In this document: positions 52,876-63,382 of the stretch, piece after piece
Layout of the letters: the number at the start of each line of letters is the position of its first letter
How positions within the stretch are numbered: position 1 is the stretch's first letter
The notes under the pieces: model-generated
The model's input: only the letters and a program-made list of their open reading frames with translations
Databases searched by the model: none
What the model was told of the DNA's origin: nothing
Translations under genes and position numbers: made by a program
NCBI GenBank assembly: GCA_002050365.1
Contig: MWYZ01000069.1
Location: 1-63,658 of the forward strand
Source of the DNA: Acidobacteria bacterium 28-1
Lineage (GTDB): Bacteria; Acidobacteriota; Blastocatellia; Pyrinomonadales; Pyrinomonadaceae
Direction: 5' to 3'
Length of the DNA stretch: 63,658 nt

Positions 52876-54993
52876 ATGGCACAAAGAAAATATTTAAATG
52901 AAAAAATAAAATTAGGCGATAAAGAGCTAATGGTAGAAACCGGTAAAGTCGCCAAACAAGCCGACGGCGCTGTCGTCGTGCGCTACGGCGACACGATGAT
53001 TTTAGTTACCGCCGTGAGCGCGCGCACCGCCAAAGAAGGATTGGATTTTTTTCCGCTCACCGTCGAATATCGTGAATCCACTTATTCCGCCGGACGTATT
53101 CCGGGAAATTATTTCAGGCGCGAAGGGCGTCCGAACGAAAAGGAAGTTCTCACCTGCCGAATGATTGACCGTCCGGTACGTCCGCTTTTTCCCGAAGGTT
53201 ATCGTTTTGAAACGCAGATTGTCGGTTCGGTGATTTCCGCCGATTTGGAAAATGACCCGGACGTAATTGCGATGACGGGAGCTTCGTTGGCTCTCTACCT
53301 TTCGGATATTCCGTTTGTAAATCCGATTGCGGCAATTCGCGTCGGTTTGACAGATGGCAAATATCTGATAAATCCGACTTATGATGAACGGCGCGAATCG
53401 CAGCTAAATTTAATCGTCGCGGGAACGGAAGAAGCAATTGTAATGGTCGAAGCCGAAGCTCAAGAAGTCGCGGAAAATATTATGCTCGAAGCGATGATGT
53501 TGGCGCACAAAGAAATCAAACGGCTGTGTCTATGGCAAAAAGAATTGTTCAAAGCATTGGAAATTAAAAAGCGCGTATTTGAAGTCGCTCAACTCGACGA
53601 AAAAATCATTAAAGAAATTGAGAAAAAATACAGCGACCGTATGCGCGAAGCCCTCGACACGACGGGCAAAGATAAATTAACCAGCTATACGGCGGTTGAT
53701 GCGCTGAAAAAAGAAGTCGTCGAAAGCTACGCGGAAGACGAAGAGAAACGTCTGGCGGCGGGCGGCGTTTTTTCGCATCTGAAAGAAAAAATTTTTCGGG
53801 AAGATATGCTCGGCAATCGCCGCCGTCCGGACGGTCGTCGGTTTTCGGAAATTCGTCCGATTTCGTGCGAAGTCGGCTGGCTGCCGCGCGTTCACGGTTC
53901 GTCCCTTTTCACGCGCGGCGAAACGCAGGCGATTGTTACCACGACTTTGGGAACGAAAATGGACGAGCAATTTGTTGACGATTTGGAAAAAGGCGAAACG
54001 CGCAAGCGGTTTTTGCTTCATTATAATTTTCCGCCGTATTCAGTCGGCGAAACCGGACGTATCGGCTCGACCAGCCGCCGCGAAATCGGACACGGAAATC
54101 TGGCGCGTCGCGCACTCGAATCAATTCTGCCCGACGAATCGGAATTTCCATACACGCTTCGCATCGTTTCGGAAATCACCGAATCGAACGGGTCATCCTC
54201 GATGGCGAGCGTCTGTGGCGGTTGTTTAAGTTTAATGGACGCGGGCGTTCCGATAAAGAAGCCGGTCGCGGGCGTGGCAATGGGCTTGGTAATGGAAGGC
54301 AATCGTTATGCGATTTTGTCGGACATCGCGGGCGCAGAAGACCATTACGGCGATATGGATTTCAAAGTTACGGGAACGGAAGACGGCATCACCGCTTTGC
54401 AGATGGACATCAAAGTCGGCGGCATTAACGCGATGATTTTGTCCGAAGCGTTGGAGCAAGCCAAAAAAGGTCGCCTTCATATTTTGGGCGCAATGATGCA
54501 GGCGATTGAAAAACCGCGCGAAGAAATCTCGCCGTATGCGCCGCGCATTATCACTATTTCAATCAATCCTGACAAAATTCGTGATGTCATCGGACCGGGC
54601 GGCAAAATGATTCGCTCGATTACGGAAGAGACAGGAGCGAAAATTGACATCAACGACGACGGCACAATCAATATCGCATCAGCCGACGGCGAAGCGGCAC
54701 AAGCGGCAATCGCCCGCATCCGCGCGATAACCGCCGAAGCGGAAATCGGCGAAACATATCTCGGAACCGTTTCGCGCATCGTTGACTTCGGCGCATTTGT
54801 CGAGATTATTCCCGGTCTCGACGGTCTTCTGCACATTTCGGAAATTTCCGACCGAAGAGTCCGCGACGTGCGCGACGAACTGAAAGAAGGTCAGCAAATT
54901 ATGGTCAAGTGCATCGGCAAGGAAGGCAATAAAATCAAACTCTCGCGCAAAGCAGTTTTACAGGAAGAAAAGGCGCAGGCGCAAGAAGGTTAA
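52876..54993 (+). CDS. pnp: Polyribonucleotide nucleotidyltransferase
   Basis: PNPase degrades RNA phosphorolytically from the 3' end. From the ATG at 52876 (AAGGA upstream) it has 705 residues. It has two RNase PH domains, the second with TRGETQAIVTTTLG and SDIAGAEDHYGDMDFKVTGT. A KH domain (RDVIGPGGKMIRSITEETGA, about 555-610) and an S1 domain (YLGTVSRIVDFGAFVEI, about 620-690) follow. Confidence 0.97.
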   Translation: MAQRKYLNEKIKLGDKELMVETGKVAKQADGAVVVRYGDTMILVTAVSARTAKEGLDFFPLTVEYRESTYSAGRIPGNYFRREGRPNEKEVLTCRMIDRPVRPLFPEGYRFETQIVGSVISADLENDPDVIAMTGASLALYLSDIPFVNPIAAIRVGLTDGKYLINPTYDERRESQLNLIVAGTEEAIVMVEAEAQEVAENIMLEAMMLAHKEIKRLCLWQKELFKALEIKKRVFEVAQLDEKIIKEIEKKYSDRMREALDTTGKDKLTSYTAVDALKKEVVESYAEDEEKRLAAGGVFSHLKEKIFREDMLGNRRRPDGRRFSEIRPISCEVGWLPRVHGSSLFTRGETQAIVTTTLGTKMDEQFVDDLEKGETRKRFLLHYNFPPYSVGETGRIGSTSRREIGHGNLARRALESILPDESEFPYTLRIVSEITESNGSSSMASVCGGCLSLMDAGVPIKKPVAGVAMGLVMEGNRYAILSDIAGAEDHYGDMDFKVTGTEDGITALQMDIKVGGINAMILSEALEQAKKGRLHILGAMMQAIEKPREEISPYAPRIITISINPDKIRDVIGPGGKMIRSITEETGAKIDINDDGTINIASADGEAAQAAIARIRAITAEAEIGETYLGTVSRIVDFGAFVEIIPGLDGLLHISEISDRRVRDVRDELKEGQQIMVKCIGKEGNKIKLSRKAVLQEEKAQAQEG

Positions 54994-55062
54994 AAAAGTA
55001 AAAAGTAAAAAGGCAAAAGGCAAAAGTTTGAATTTGATTTCTTACTGTTGCCTTTTTACTTT
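54994..55062. repeat. Heptad inverted repeat (AGTAAAA/AGGCAAA words)
   Basis: The left array (54997-55026) faces GTTGCCTTTTTACTTTG (about 55046-55062) after pnp. The words are the same as in the zapA gap at the other end of the window. Confidence 0.75.
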
Positions 55063-55154
55063 GATTTTCAATCAACATAGTATCGCTGTTAAAAACCTCG
55101 CGTGAGAATGCGAGTCGGTAAACTATTCTGCGTTTAATTGATTGAACAAAATCC

Positions 55155-55559
55155 TTACCACAGCACATTCACTGGATACGCCGCAAACTTTGAATCTGAA
55201 CTAACCAGAATCATCTTTTCGGCGGTTGCTTGAGCAATCAGAAGTCGGTCAAACGGGTCTTTGTGGTGAAACGGTAATTTTCCCAATTCCAAAACGTGCG
55301 CGAGATTTATCGGCAAAATCTGCAAGCTGTTAACTTTCTGTTGTTCGGCGATGACATCTGCCAACGGGTCTTTGAACTTAAACTTTCCGATTTGAATTTT
55401 TATTTGGATTTCCCAAACGCTTGCCATACTCAAAAATAAAGTATTCGCCGGATTCAAAATTTCCATCGCCACTCTGTTTGAAAGTTTATGCGGTTCGTTG
55501 TGGGTCCAAATAAACGCTTGACTGTCTAAAAGCAAGTTTATTCTTCGTCCCAACCCCAA
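55155..55559 (-). CDS. PIN-domain toxin, second pair
   Basis: This protein contains the PIN motif NLLLDSQAFIWTHNEP (Asp), a Glu in MASVWEIQIK, and the C-terminal PFDRLLIAQATAE and LVSSDSKF acidic residues, as in VapC. The exact start is unclear. The listed TTG overlaps the antitoxin, and the family normally starts a few codons later. It forms a type II pair with the upstream gene and is unrelated in detail to the PIN toxin at 3740-4147. Confidence 0.75.
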   Translation of the reverse strand: MGLGRRINLLLDSQAFIWTHNEPHKLSNRVAMEILNPANTLFLSMASVWEIQIKIQIGKFKFKDPLADVIAEQQKVNSLQILPINLAHVLELGKLPFHHKDPFDRLLIAQATAEKMILVSSDSKFAAYPVNVLW

Positions 55560-55780
55560 AATTCATCGGGCAATTCGTCGTTAAAATCATCGCTCATAAA
55601 ATACTCTTTTCCCATTCCCAAACCTAAAACCCGTTGTTTCGGTTCGTGTTTTTCAATCGGCGTAACTTTCGCCACCGGATTGCCGTTTTCTTCGATAACA
55701 ATTTCGTCGCCGTTGCGCGTTAAATCAATAATGGCTTGCGCCGAATTTTGTATTTCGCTGATGCTAATTGTTCTGGTCAT
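55538..55780 (-). CDS. Phd/YefM family antitoxin
   Basis: From MTRTISISEIQNSAQAIIDL this is an 80-residue protein with the Phd/YefM fold pattern: strand, helix, then DEIVIEENGNPVAKVTPIE. An acidic C-terminal tail (DDFNDELPDEFWGWDEE) would bind the toxin. AAGGTGA precedes this ATG, which is preferred over the one 7 codons upstream. Confidence 0.8.
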   Translation of the reverse strand: MTRTISISEIQNSAQAIIDLTRNGDEIVIEENGNPVAKVTPIEKHEPKQRVLGLGMGKEYFMSDDFNDELPDEFWGWDEE

Positions 55781-55809
55781 AAAATCACCTTGGTGACTCA
55801 TTTTAACAT

Positions 55810-58800
55810 TTATTTTTGATTTTCAATCAACACGACATCGCTATTGAAGGTGCCGCGCGAAAGCGCAATCTGCGAGCCGTCAGGCGAAAAGGCGAAGTTG
55901 AAAATGAGGTTGGTCGTAAAATTTGTGACTTGAACGGGCGCGCCGCCGTCAATGGGTTGCCGCCAGATGTTGGAGACATTGTCGCGCGTTATTACATAAT
56001 TCAAGGCGCGTCCGTCCGGTGTCCATTGCAGCGCAGGCAGAGGAAAATCGGCGACCCTGAGAAAGTCAGCTTCAAAAATGCGCGTCATCTCGCCGCCGTC
56101 AAACGGCATTATAACAATCCCGCTTTGCTTCCCTTTGCTCAAGTGAAAAGCGATTTGTTTGCCGTCGGGCGAGACATCGGCAGCCATTGCCGCTCCATCG
56201 AAAATTTTCGTTGTCTCGCCGCCGTCAATCGAAACTCGATACAACCCCATCTGCTCGCCGCTGCGGGAGAAAATAACTTGCTTGCCGTCGGGCGAGACAG
56301 TCATCCACAATTCGAGTCCAACGGTCAATCTTTTCTCCGTATTGTCGCTCAAATCAAGACGAAACAAACCGAATTCGCCGCTGTCACCCGGTTTTTGATA
56401 GACAAGAAAGCGTCCGTCGGGCGAAACTGTCGAATAGACACCGTTTTCTAATACTTGTTTGGAGTTGCTGCCGTCGGCGTTTATTGTCAAAGTTTCGATT
56501 CTGCCGCCAGGTTTCGATTCATAGAGAATTCTGCCGTCGGGCATCCAAGCTAAACCGGCTACGCCATCGTATTTGTCGAGACCGACAGTTAATTGTTTGG
56601 CGCGGCTTGCGTTGCCGTCGCCCGGTGCTGTCCAAATATGGTTGATTGATTCTTCTCTGACCGCCAATAGCGAATGTCCGTCAGCCGTCAAACTAAAATT
56701 ATCGTAAGCCATAAAGTCATTGGTTATACGCCGTGTCTCGCCACTTGGATATGAGATTTGGTAAATCCGTTCCAAAACGGATTTTTTATTTTCCGCTATG
56801 CCGAGCATCATCAAACCCTTCGAGTCGGGTAGCCACGCGAGTTGCGAAATAGCTGTCGGGTGTTGCGAGTTAATCGGCGCTGCTGCTCCATCAGCCGTTT
56901 GCACGACTAAAACGTAATAGTCAGCCGGCGCATGTCTCACCGAACAAGCAATAACTTTTCCGTCGGGCGACCACGCTGGATTTTTCGTCAAACTTTCGGG
57001 GCGTGCGAGTGAATGAAGCTGTCGCTCGTTTGCGCCGTCTGCGTCAGCGATGAAAATTGACGAATCTTCTTTTGAATATCGAACAAAAGCGAACTGTTTC
57101 CCGTCGGGCGAAAAACTGATTCCGTTGCTGTTGATATTTTCTAAAACTTTTTTCGGCGAACCGCCAAGCGCGGGAATTTGAAACAACATATTGCCAACAA
57201 TATAAAAAATGCGGCTGCCGTCAGGAGAAAAACTTAATCCGCGAAATTTTGCTTCGGCGGGCGGCAAAATTTGAATAGTATTTTCCGCCGCGACTTGGCG
57301 CAACCACAAACTTTGCTCATTGTTGTTCTCCTGAACATTCGCCAAATATTTGCCGTCCGGCGAGACGGCGGCGATTTTCGTTTTTCCGGTCGTCGTAACT
57401 ACGTTATTTTTGTCGGCGCGAAACTCAATCGGCGGACGGTTGGCGAAATTATACAAAGCGTAACCGATTACAGAGGCGAGAATTATCAACGCAATGCAAG
57501 TTGCCGCGAGTCGAGCGGTTCTGCGAGATTTAAAGGTGATCGCCGAAACCGTTCGGCGTTCGCGTTCGCCGCGTTTCGAGTCCGCGTTGTTCTGATTCGG
57601 CTCGCTCGAAGTCGTTAAATTTGCCGACGAAGGAGCATCGTCTTTCATTCGCACCGTTTCCGGCACGACCATACTCACCAAACGTTGAAAGCGAGAATCA
57701 GAACGTAAATTATCGAGACGCGGGTTGGCATATATAAAAACCATCCACGGGTCGCGGTTCTCAACTAATTATTCGATGTAATCAATCGCTTCTTTCGTTT
57801 CGTTCAAACCGGCGTGAAGAAGCGCGAAAAAAAACGGCGAGGTATACATTTCGGCGGAAATTTCTTTGAGCTGCGCCAAAACCGCCCGCGCTTTTTCCGA
57901 TTCTCCTGTGACGGCATAAGCATTGCCGATGAACCAAATCACGCTTTCTCCGCCCGGTTGCGTTGAAACATCCTCGTAGAGGGCGAAGGCTTCCGCGTGT
58001 CTGCCGAGTTCCGTCAGCGACCAGCAACGTTTTATTACCTCGGCGTAAATTTTCGGATTGATGGCAGTTGTTGTCAAACTCTGTGCGATAGATTGCTCGT
58101 ATTTTCGCCACAGAAAGTAACAAGTAGTCAACACACAGCTATGCCAAAATCCCAACGGGTCAATTTCGAGAGCCTGTTTGATGGCTGTTTCCGCTTCGGC
58201 GTAAAAACCGCGAAACATCAACGATTGTCCGAGCAAATTGTGCGCGTTGGTGGAATACGGATTGAGTTCGACGGCTTTTCTCGCGCTTCGTTCGGCTTCC
58301 GCCAAATCCCGATTAAAACACATACTAAAATTAGCGTGCGCGGCGTAAACTTCGGCGGAAGTCGAATCAAGTTCGACGGCTTTCATGACGGCTTCTTTGA
58401 CTTGCGCGAAAGCGTCCTGCGGACGGCGAAGATTGAAAATCACCTCCAAAATATAAACATCAGCGAGTCCGGATACGCCTGCGCATAGTTCGGGTCAAGC
58501 CGGATGGCTTCCGCGTAAAAAGCGTTCGACTTTTGATAATGTTCCGGTAAACCTTGATGAAAATGAAAGCGAGCTTTGAGAAAAGCCTGATAAGCGGCGA
58601 GCAATTTTGTGCCGCGCGTCGTTAAAAGCCGCAGCGTATTTTCGTTGAGATTGCGCCGGAGTTTCTGCGCGATAAAAACTGAGATTTCGTCTTCGAGCCG
58701 GAAAATGCCGCTCACCGTGCCGTCGAATTTTTCCGCCCATAACAAACTTCCGTCCGCCACGCGAATTAACTGTAAACTGACTCGCAAATTATCGCCCGAT

Positions 58801-59672
58801 TGATGAATCTTGCCGTCCAAAATTGCTTCGACTTTTAGCTCGCGTCCGGCTCCGATTGGGTTCGCGCCGGACATTGCAAACGGCACCACCGAAGCCGTCG
58901 GGCGCACTTGCAAATCGCCAATTTTGCTCAGGCTGACAATCAAAGCGTCCGCCATCCCGATGCCGAGATATTCGTCACCAACGGCAATGGCAATCAATTT
59001 AAACGGCAAAACGGCGACGGCGTTCATATGCAAGCCTTCGTGAATTTGATTTATCGCAGGTTCGGCTATGCCTGCGTCGTTTGCGGCGGCTTCGTGTCGC
59101 CAAGCGGCAAGCGCGACGACATTGCCCGATTGCCGACTGCCACTTGACGGTTTTGTTCCTTGCCCTTCGCTCTTTGTTCTGTTTGTTTCGGTGTTTTGAG
59201 ATTTGAAATTTGAGATTTGAGATTCCAAATCGTTCTCAACGCTCGACTCTCGACTCTCGACTTCAGAAAACCCGCCCGCTACCGCAGGCGGTTCTGACTT
59301 CGCCGCGTCCCCGTTTCCGCGTTTCAGGGTCGCCGCGTCGCCGTCAACGCGCCGCACTTCCGCGACGAATCGGTAGCCGTGCCCGCGCACCGTTTCGATA
59401 AACCTCTGTTTGCCGTTTCGCTCTCCCAAAATCCGTCGCAGTGCCGAGATGTTTTTGTCTAAATTATTTTCCTCGACAATCGCGTCCGCCCACACTTCCG
59501 TCATCAACTCGTCTTTGCCGACCAGCTGATTGCCGCGCCTGACCAGAACGCACAGCGTGTCGAAAGCTCGGTCGGCGAGCGCGACTCGTTTGCCGTTGCG
59601 CAGCAAAAACCGCTCGGAAACGTCAAGGTGGAATTTATCGAATTCGTATAACTCTTTATTTTCTTTCGACAT
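55810..59672 (-). pseudogene. Broken winged-helix / TolB / TPR / PD40 regulator
   Basis: One ancestral gene of about 1290 codons is split in three. Residues 1-100 of the first part (58440-59672) are an OmpR/CadC-type winged helix (FETVRGHGYRFVAEV-like end). A linker of heptad repeats and a TolB-like domain follow. A single missing base near 58472 shifts the frame: the TPR signature AYAGLADVYILEV is restored in the next frame. The TPR part (57769-58449) then meets an in-frame TAA (57769-57771), directly continuing into NRDPWMVFIYANPRL. The last part has a membrane helix (about 57440-57500) and a PD40 beta-propeller with many SPDGK repeats. Sequencing error cannot be excluded for either lesion. 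Confidence 0.75.
59197..59266. repeat. Two heptad arrays in the regulator linker
   Basis: GAGATTT/GAAATTT words (about 59197-59225) and GACTCTC words (about 59244-59266) lie in the reading frame and encode the low-complexity linker between the winged helix and the TolB-like part. Confidence 0.75.
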
Positions 59673-59921
59673 AGGGAGTCAGAAAAAAGTCAGGAAATTT
59701 TCAAGCAAAACGAAAGATTTAAAAAAGCCATTGCGAGTATTGTTGATTCACATCGCCCGCAATGAGTTTGAAAAGCTACTCAAAATTAAAAAAATTACGC
59801 ACCGATTATTACTTTGTCGGGCGATAGAAACAAATAAATTTTGAAAGGAGAAAACTAAAATGTTCAAACGAATTAAAAAACAATCTCAGGAGAATAAAAT
59901 GAAGGAGATGGCATGATGAAT
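59673..59921. other. Upstream region of the regulator and left flank of the IS
   Basis: Some 250 bases without a full gene. A short frame at 59861 (GAAAGGAG before ATG; MFKRIKKQSQENKMKEMA) looks like the start of a gene cut off by the insertion element, but it is only 18 codons. Confidence 0.35.
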
Positions 59922-60120
59922 TGAACGGTGGCGATGATACTCTGATGTTGAATAAATGTTGGAGTAGAGAGGCAAGAAGCTGAATCATTTCTTGCGGCAT
60001 TATTGACCGCGTGAAGGAGCTTAACTCCAATCCCGCTTCTCGTCCGCACCGCCACCATATGGCTTTTGACCATGAATAGGAGAATGGCATATTTGCTACC
60101 GTCAATCTACTCCAAAAGTA
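59922..60120 (+). ncRNA. Candidate IS110 bridge RNA region
   Basis: The noncoding part before the transposase can form several stems. TTGGAGTAG (59959-59967) pairs exactly with CTACTCCAA (60107-60115). GCAAGAA (59972-59978) pairs with TTCTTGC (59989-59995) with a 10-base loop, and GGTGGCG (59927-59933) pairs with CGCCACC (60050-60056). IS110-group elements encode a bridge RNA of about 180 bases in this position that guides target and donor choice. Assignment is by position and fold only. Confidence 0.45.
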
Positions 60121-60151
60121 ATTTTTCAACTAATTATCGGAGGGAAAAAAG

Positions 60152-61162
60152 ATGAGCTATATCGGAGTAGATTTGCATACGACGCAGATTACGGTGGGTT
60201 ATTTGACAGAAAAAGATGAGATTTCCATCAGAAAATATCAACTGTGGGAGATTGAAAAGTTTGTTTCCGGTTTGAGCGGCACGGATGAAATCGCGGTCGA
60301 AGCGACTGGCAATACGGGCTGGTTTGCCGAACAAGTTAAGGACAAAGTGCGGCGGGTGGTATTAGTAAATCCGCGACAATTTGAGGTGGTTAAGAATTCG
60401 GTCAAAAAAACCGACAAAAATGATGCGATCAATTTAGCCCGGTTTTTGAAGGCGAACTTGCTGCCCGAAGTGCGAGCCAAACGAGAAGAAGCGGAAAAAG
60501 TTCAAAGTTTGGTTAATACCAGAACCAAATTGGTCAGGCTAAAGACGAGTTTGCTGAATAAAATCCACGCCCTGTATGTTTCCAACGGGCTGAAATTGCG
60601 ACGCGCGAGTTTGAGTTCGGAAAAAGGATTGGAAAAAGTATTTTCGATTCAGTGGAGCGAGATCGAGAAACTGGAGTTGGAAATAATCATTGACCAAATC
60701 CGGTCGTTGAAAATGAGCATCAAGAAGTTGGAGAAAGCCATTGACCAAGAAGCGATGAAGTTGAAAGGGTTTGAGAATCTGAAAACGATGTCGGGAATCG
60801 GAAGTTTATCAGCCGGAATCTTGTTGTCAGTCATCGGAAATATCAAAGATTTTGCCAGTGAAGAGAAATTAGCCAGCTATTTTGGGATCGTGCCGCGAGT
60901 TTCAAATTCTGCCGATTCGGTTAATCACGGGCGAATTACCAAACGAGGTAACAAAACCGGACGGACAACTTTAGTGCAATGCAGTTTGTCGGCAATCAAA
61001 AAGAGCGAGTATTTGAAAAAGTATTATGACGGGGTCAAAGCGAGACGCGGACACGGGAAAGCGAAAATCGCGTTGGCTCGTAAGTATTTAGGAATAATCT
61101 ACAAGACCTTAATCAACGGTTGGGTGTTTGCAGATTTCAACAATTTTGAATTGGCAGAGTGA
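60152..61162 (+). CDS. IS110 family transposase
   Basis: This 336-residue protein has the RuvC-like DEDD N-terminal half (YIGVDLHTTQITVGYL, then EIAVEATGNTGWF, then TDKNDAINLARFL). The C-terminal Transposase_20 half has LKTMSGIGSLSAGILLSVIG and SYFGIVPRVSNSADSVNHGR with the conserved Ser region. GGAGGG lies 7 bases before the ATG. The length is normal for the family and no break is seen, so it may be active. Confidence 0.92.
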   Translation: MSYIGVDLHTTQITVGYLTEKDEISIRKYQLWEIEKFVSGLSGTDEIAVEATGNTGWFAEQVKDKVRRVVLVNPRQFEVVKNSVKKTDKNDAINLARFLKANLLPEVRAKREEAEKVQSLVNTRTKLVRLKTSLLNKIHALYVSNGLKLRRASLSSEKGLEKVFSIQWSEIEKLELEIIIDQIRSLKMSIKKLEKAIDQEAMKLKGFENLKTMSGIGSLSAGILLSVIGNIKDFASEEKLASYFGIVPRVSNSADSVNHGRITKRGNKTGRTTLVQCSLSAIKKSEYLKKYYDGVKARRGHGKAKIALARKYLGIIYKTLINGWVFADFNNFELAE

Positions 61163-61204
61163 AAACTTTGCCTACGGAGTAGACATTCATCATAGGAGAA
61201 GAAA

Positions 61205-63382
61205 ATGAACAAAACAATTAGAAAAACTATGATGTTGGCATTGTTGGTTACTTTAGCTTTTATAGCTTTTTCCGTGAATGCAAACGCCGCTACATTTGTG
61301 GTGAATACAACGGCAGACACCCAAGACGCAACCGCCGGAAACGGCATTTGTGCCGATTCCGGCGGCGCTTGTTCGCTTCGGGCGGCAATCACGGAAGCCA
61401 ATGCTTTAGCTGGTGCAGATATTATCACGCTTCCGGCAGGAATTTATACCCAAACGCTTGTTGCGGCTGATGAAAATCTCAACGCCGGTGGTGATTTTGA
61501 TATTACGTCGGAAATCACAATCAACGGTGCAGGTTCAGGCACAACAATTATTGAGGCAAATGCCCTCCCGAATACTGCCACCGAAAAAGTTATACATTGT
61601 ATGACCGCCGCTACTGCTGTGGTTATCAATGACGTAACAATCCGGCATGGAAATGTGGCAACAAATGTTTCCGGGGGTGGAATCCGTCTTGAAACGGCAA
61701 CCACCAATTTAACACTCAACCGTGTAGTTGTTACCAATAACCGGACGGCAGGAAACGGCGGTGGAATTTCCATAGTAACTGCCGGAATTGTCCTCAATAT
61801 TAACGACAGCACAGTAAGCAACAATAGTGTTGGAAGTTCTCTAGCAGGAGTAAACGGGTTAGGTGCTGGAATAAACGTTGTTGCAACTGCGACTGTCAAC
61901 ATCACAAATACAATGGTTACCGGAAACATGGGCAATTCATCGAATAGCAACACTGCTGGAGCGGGCATAAATGTTAGTGGCATAGGTGCCGCTGTCACAA
62001 TTACGGGAAGCACCATTAGCGGCAACACGCTTAATTCATCAATTGGCAACCCTGTGGGGGGAGGTGTCAGTATTACCGGCTTAGGTGCCACTGTCACAAT
62101 TACGGGAAGTACCATCAGTAATAACAGCTCAACCAGCACTTCCTCTACCGGATTTGGGTATGCGGGAGGAATTTATAACTTTGGAGCAACCGTAAATATC
62201 ATTAATTCGAGCGTTACCGGAAATACAGCAAGTGGATTTCACGGGGGCGTTTTAACGCAGTCTTCATCCACCAATGCCGCGACTACGACCATCACCAACA
62301 GCTCAATCAGCAATAACAGGTCAACATTTGGAAGCGGAGGCGTGACTAACATTGCCTCAACTGCCTCAACTTTTAATGCAGTGACGACCATCACAGGTTC
62401 AACAATTAGCGGTAATAGTGCAACAGATGCAGATAACAGTGCCGGCGGGATTCTGAACTTCAGCGATTCCGCCGGAGCCGTCATAGTAAACCTGACTAAC
62501 TCCACGGTTAGCGGAAACATTGGCGGTTTTGGCGGAGGAATTTATAGCAATGGTTCGGCAGCGACCGTTAATTTGAATTATTCCACCGTCGCTTCAAATA
62601 GGGCAATTATGGAAGGCGGCGGTCTTTATCAAGACTTTACGCTTGGCGGCGTAACCAACTTAAAGAATAGCATCGTAGCCGATAATGCAGCCCCAACAGG
62701 ACCGGATATTTTCGGAACAATTACTTCGCAAAATTACAATCACATTGAAAATACGGCTGGCGGAACATTCATCGCTATGGCAAATGACGTTACCGGAAGC
62801 GACCCGCAGCTTGGACCGTTGGGAAACAACGGCGGCACTACGCAGACACACTTACCTGCGGCAACAAGTCCCGTCGTGGATACAATTCCGCCCGGAATAA
62901 GTGATTGCGGCACGACGGTTACGATTGATCAGCGCGGTTTTACCCGTCCAAGCGGAGCCGGTTGTGATAAAGGCTCCGTTGAAGTTCAAGGAATGGCGAC
63001 ACCGACGCCAACTCCAACTCCTCCACCGCCACCAACTCCGACGCCGGGTGGAGGAGGAACTTGCACGCCAACCACGACGGTTACCGAGGGTGACCTATTC
63101 CCAGGTGGTATCGCATCTTTTGGAGTAAACAGTGGACCGGGCTCAGTGACGGTTGACCATGTGAACGCCGGAACCGGGTTGCAATCACTGACAGTTGTCG
63201 GCGCACCAGTCAATGCGGTAGTCAACATTCCGGCATTCATGCCCGGCACGTTGAATCCGGTAGTAGTCACGTTCACAGCAATCAATCCGGCACTCCCGGT
63301 TGATTTCACCTTGCGGGCAGCAAGCCAGTTCCACGCCGTGTTTATTCGGGTGCGGTGCGGCACAGCGATGCCGACACCGTAG
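61205..63382 (+). CDS. Exported CSLREA-domain right-handed beta-helix protein
   Basis: This 725-residue protein has a signal peptide (about 1-29, ending NANA), then a CSLREA-type domain (TFVVNTTADTQD...GGACSLRAAITEANAL). A long parallel beta-helix of Ser/Thr/Asn-rich repeats (ITGSTISGN, TNSTVSGN) follows, then a choice-of-anchor Q type end (SPVVDTIPPG...DQRGFTRPSGAGCDKGSVE). A PTPTPTP linker precedes a C-terminal domain of about 100 residues that may be an outer-membrane or export signal. Function is probably adhesion or surface structure. AGGAG lies 6 bases before the ATG. Confidence 0.85.
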   Translation: MNKTIRKTMMLALLVTLAFIAFSVNANAATFVVNTTADTQDATAGNGICADSGGACSLRAAITEANALAGADIITLPAGIYTQTLVAADENLNAGGDFDITSEITINGAGSGTTIIEANALPNTATEKVIHCMTAATAVVINDVTIRHGNVATNVSGGGIRLETATTNLTLNRVVVTNNRTAGNGGGISIVTAGIVLNINDSTVSNNSVGSSLAGVNGLGAGINVVATATVNITNTMVTGNMGNSSNSNTAGAGINVSGIGAAVTITGSTISGNTLNSSIGNPVGGGVSITGLGATVTITGSTISNNSSTSTSSTGFGYAGGIYNFGATVNIINSSVTGNTASGFHGGVLTQSSSTNAATTTITNSSISNNRSTFGSGGVTNIASTASTFNAVTTITGSTISGNSATDADNSAGGILNFSDSAGAVIVNLTNSTVSGNIGGFGGGIYSNGSAATVNLNYSTVASNRAIMEGGGLYQDFTLGGVTNLKNSIVADNAAPTGPDIFGTITSQNYNHIENTAGGTFIAMANDVTGSDPQLGPLGNNGGTTQTHLPAATSPVVDTIPPGISDCGTTVTIDQRGFTRPSGAGCDKGSVEVQGMATPTPTPTPPPPPTPTPGGGGTCTPTTTVTEGDLFPGGIASFGVNSGPGSVTVDHVNAGTGLQSLTVVGAPVNAVVNIPAFMPGTLNPVVVTFTAINPALPVDFTLRAASQFHAVFIRVRCGTAMPTP

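Larger units (their letters stand above)
59895..61200 (+). mobile_element. IS110-family insertion sequence (ends approximate)
   Basis: One transposase gene with a structured upstream region of about 200 bases and a short downstream flank. IS110 elements lack clear terminal inverted repeats and target duplications, so the ends cannot be fixed from one copy. It lies between the broken regulator and an exported protein gene. Confidence 0.6.

Noticed and set aside
61444..62139. 231-codon minus-strand frame inside the beta-helix gene
   Set aside because: A shadow of the repetitive plus-strand gene with no start signal or known domain.
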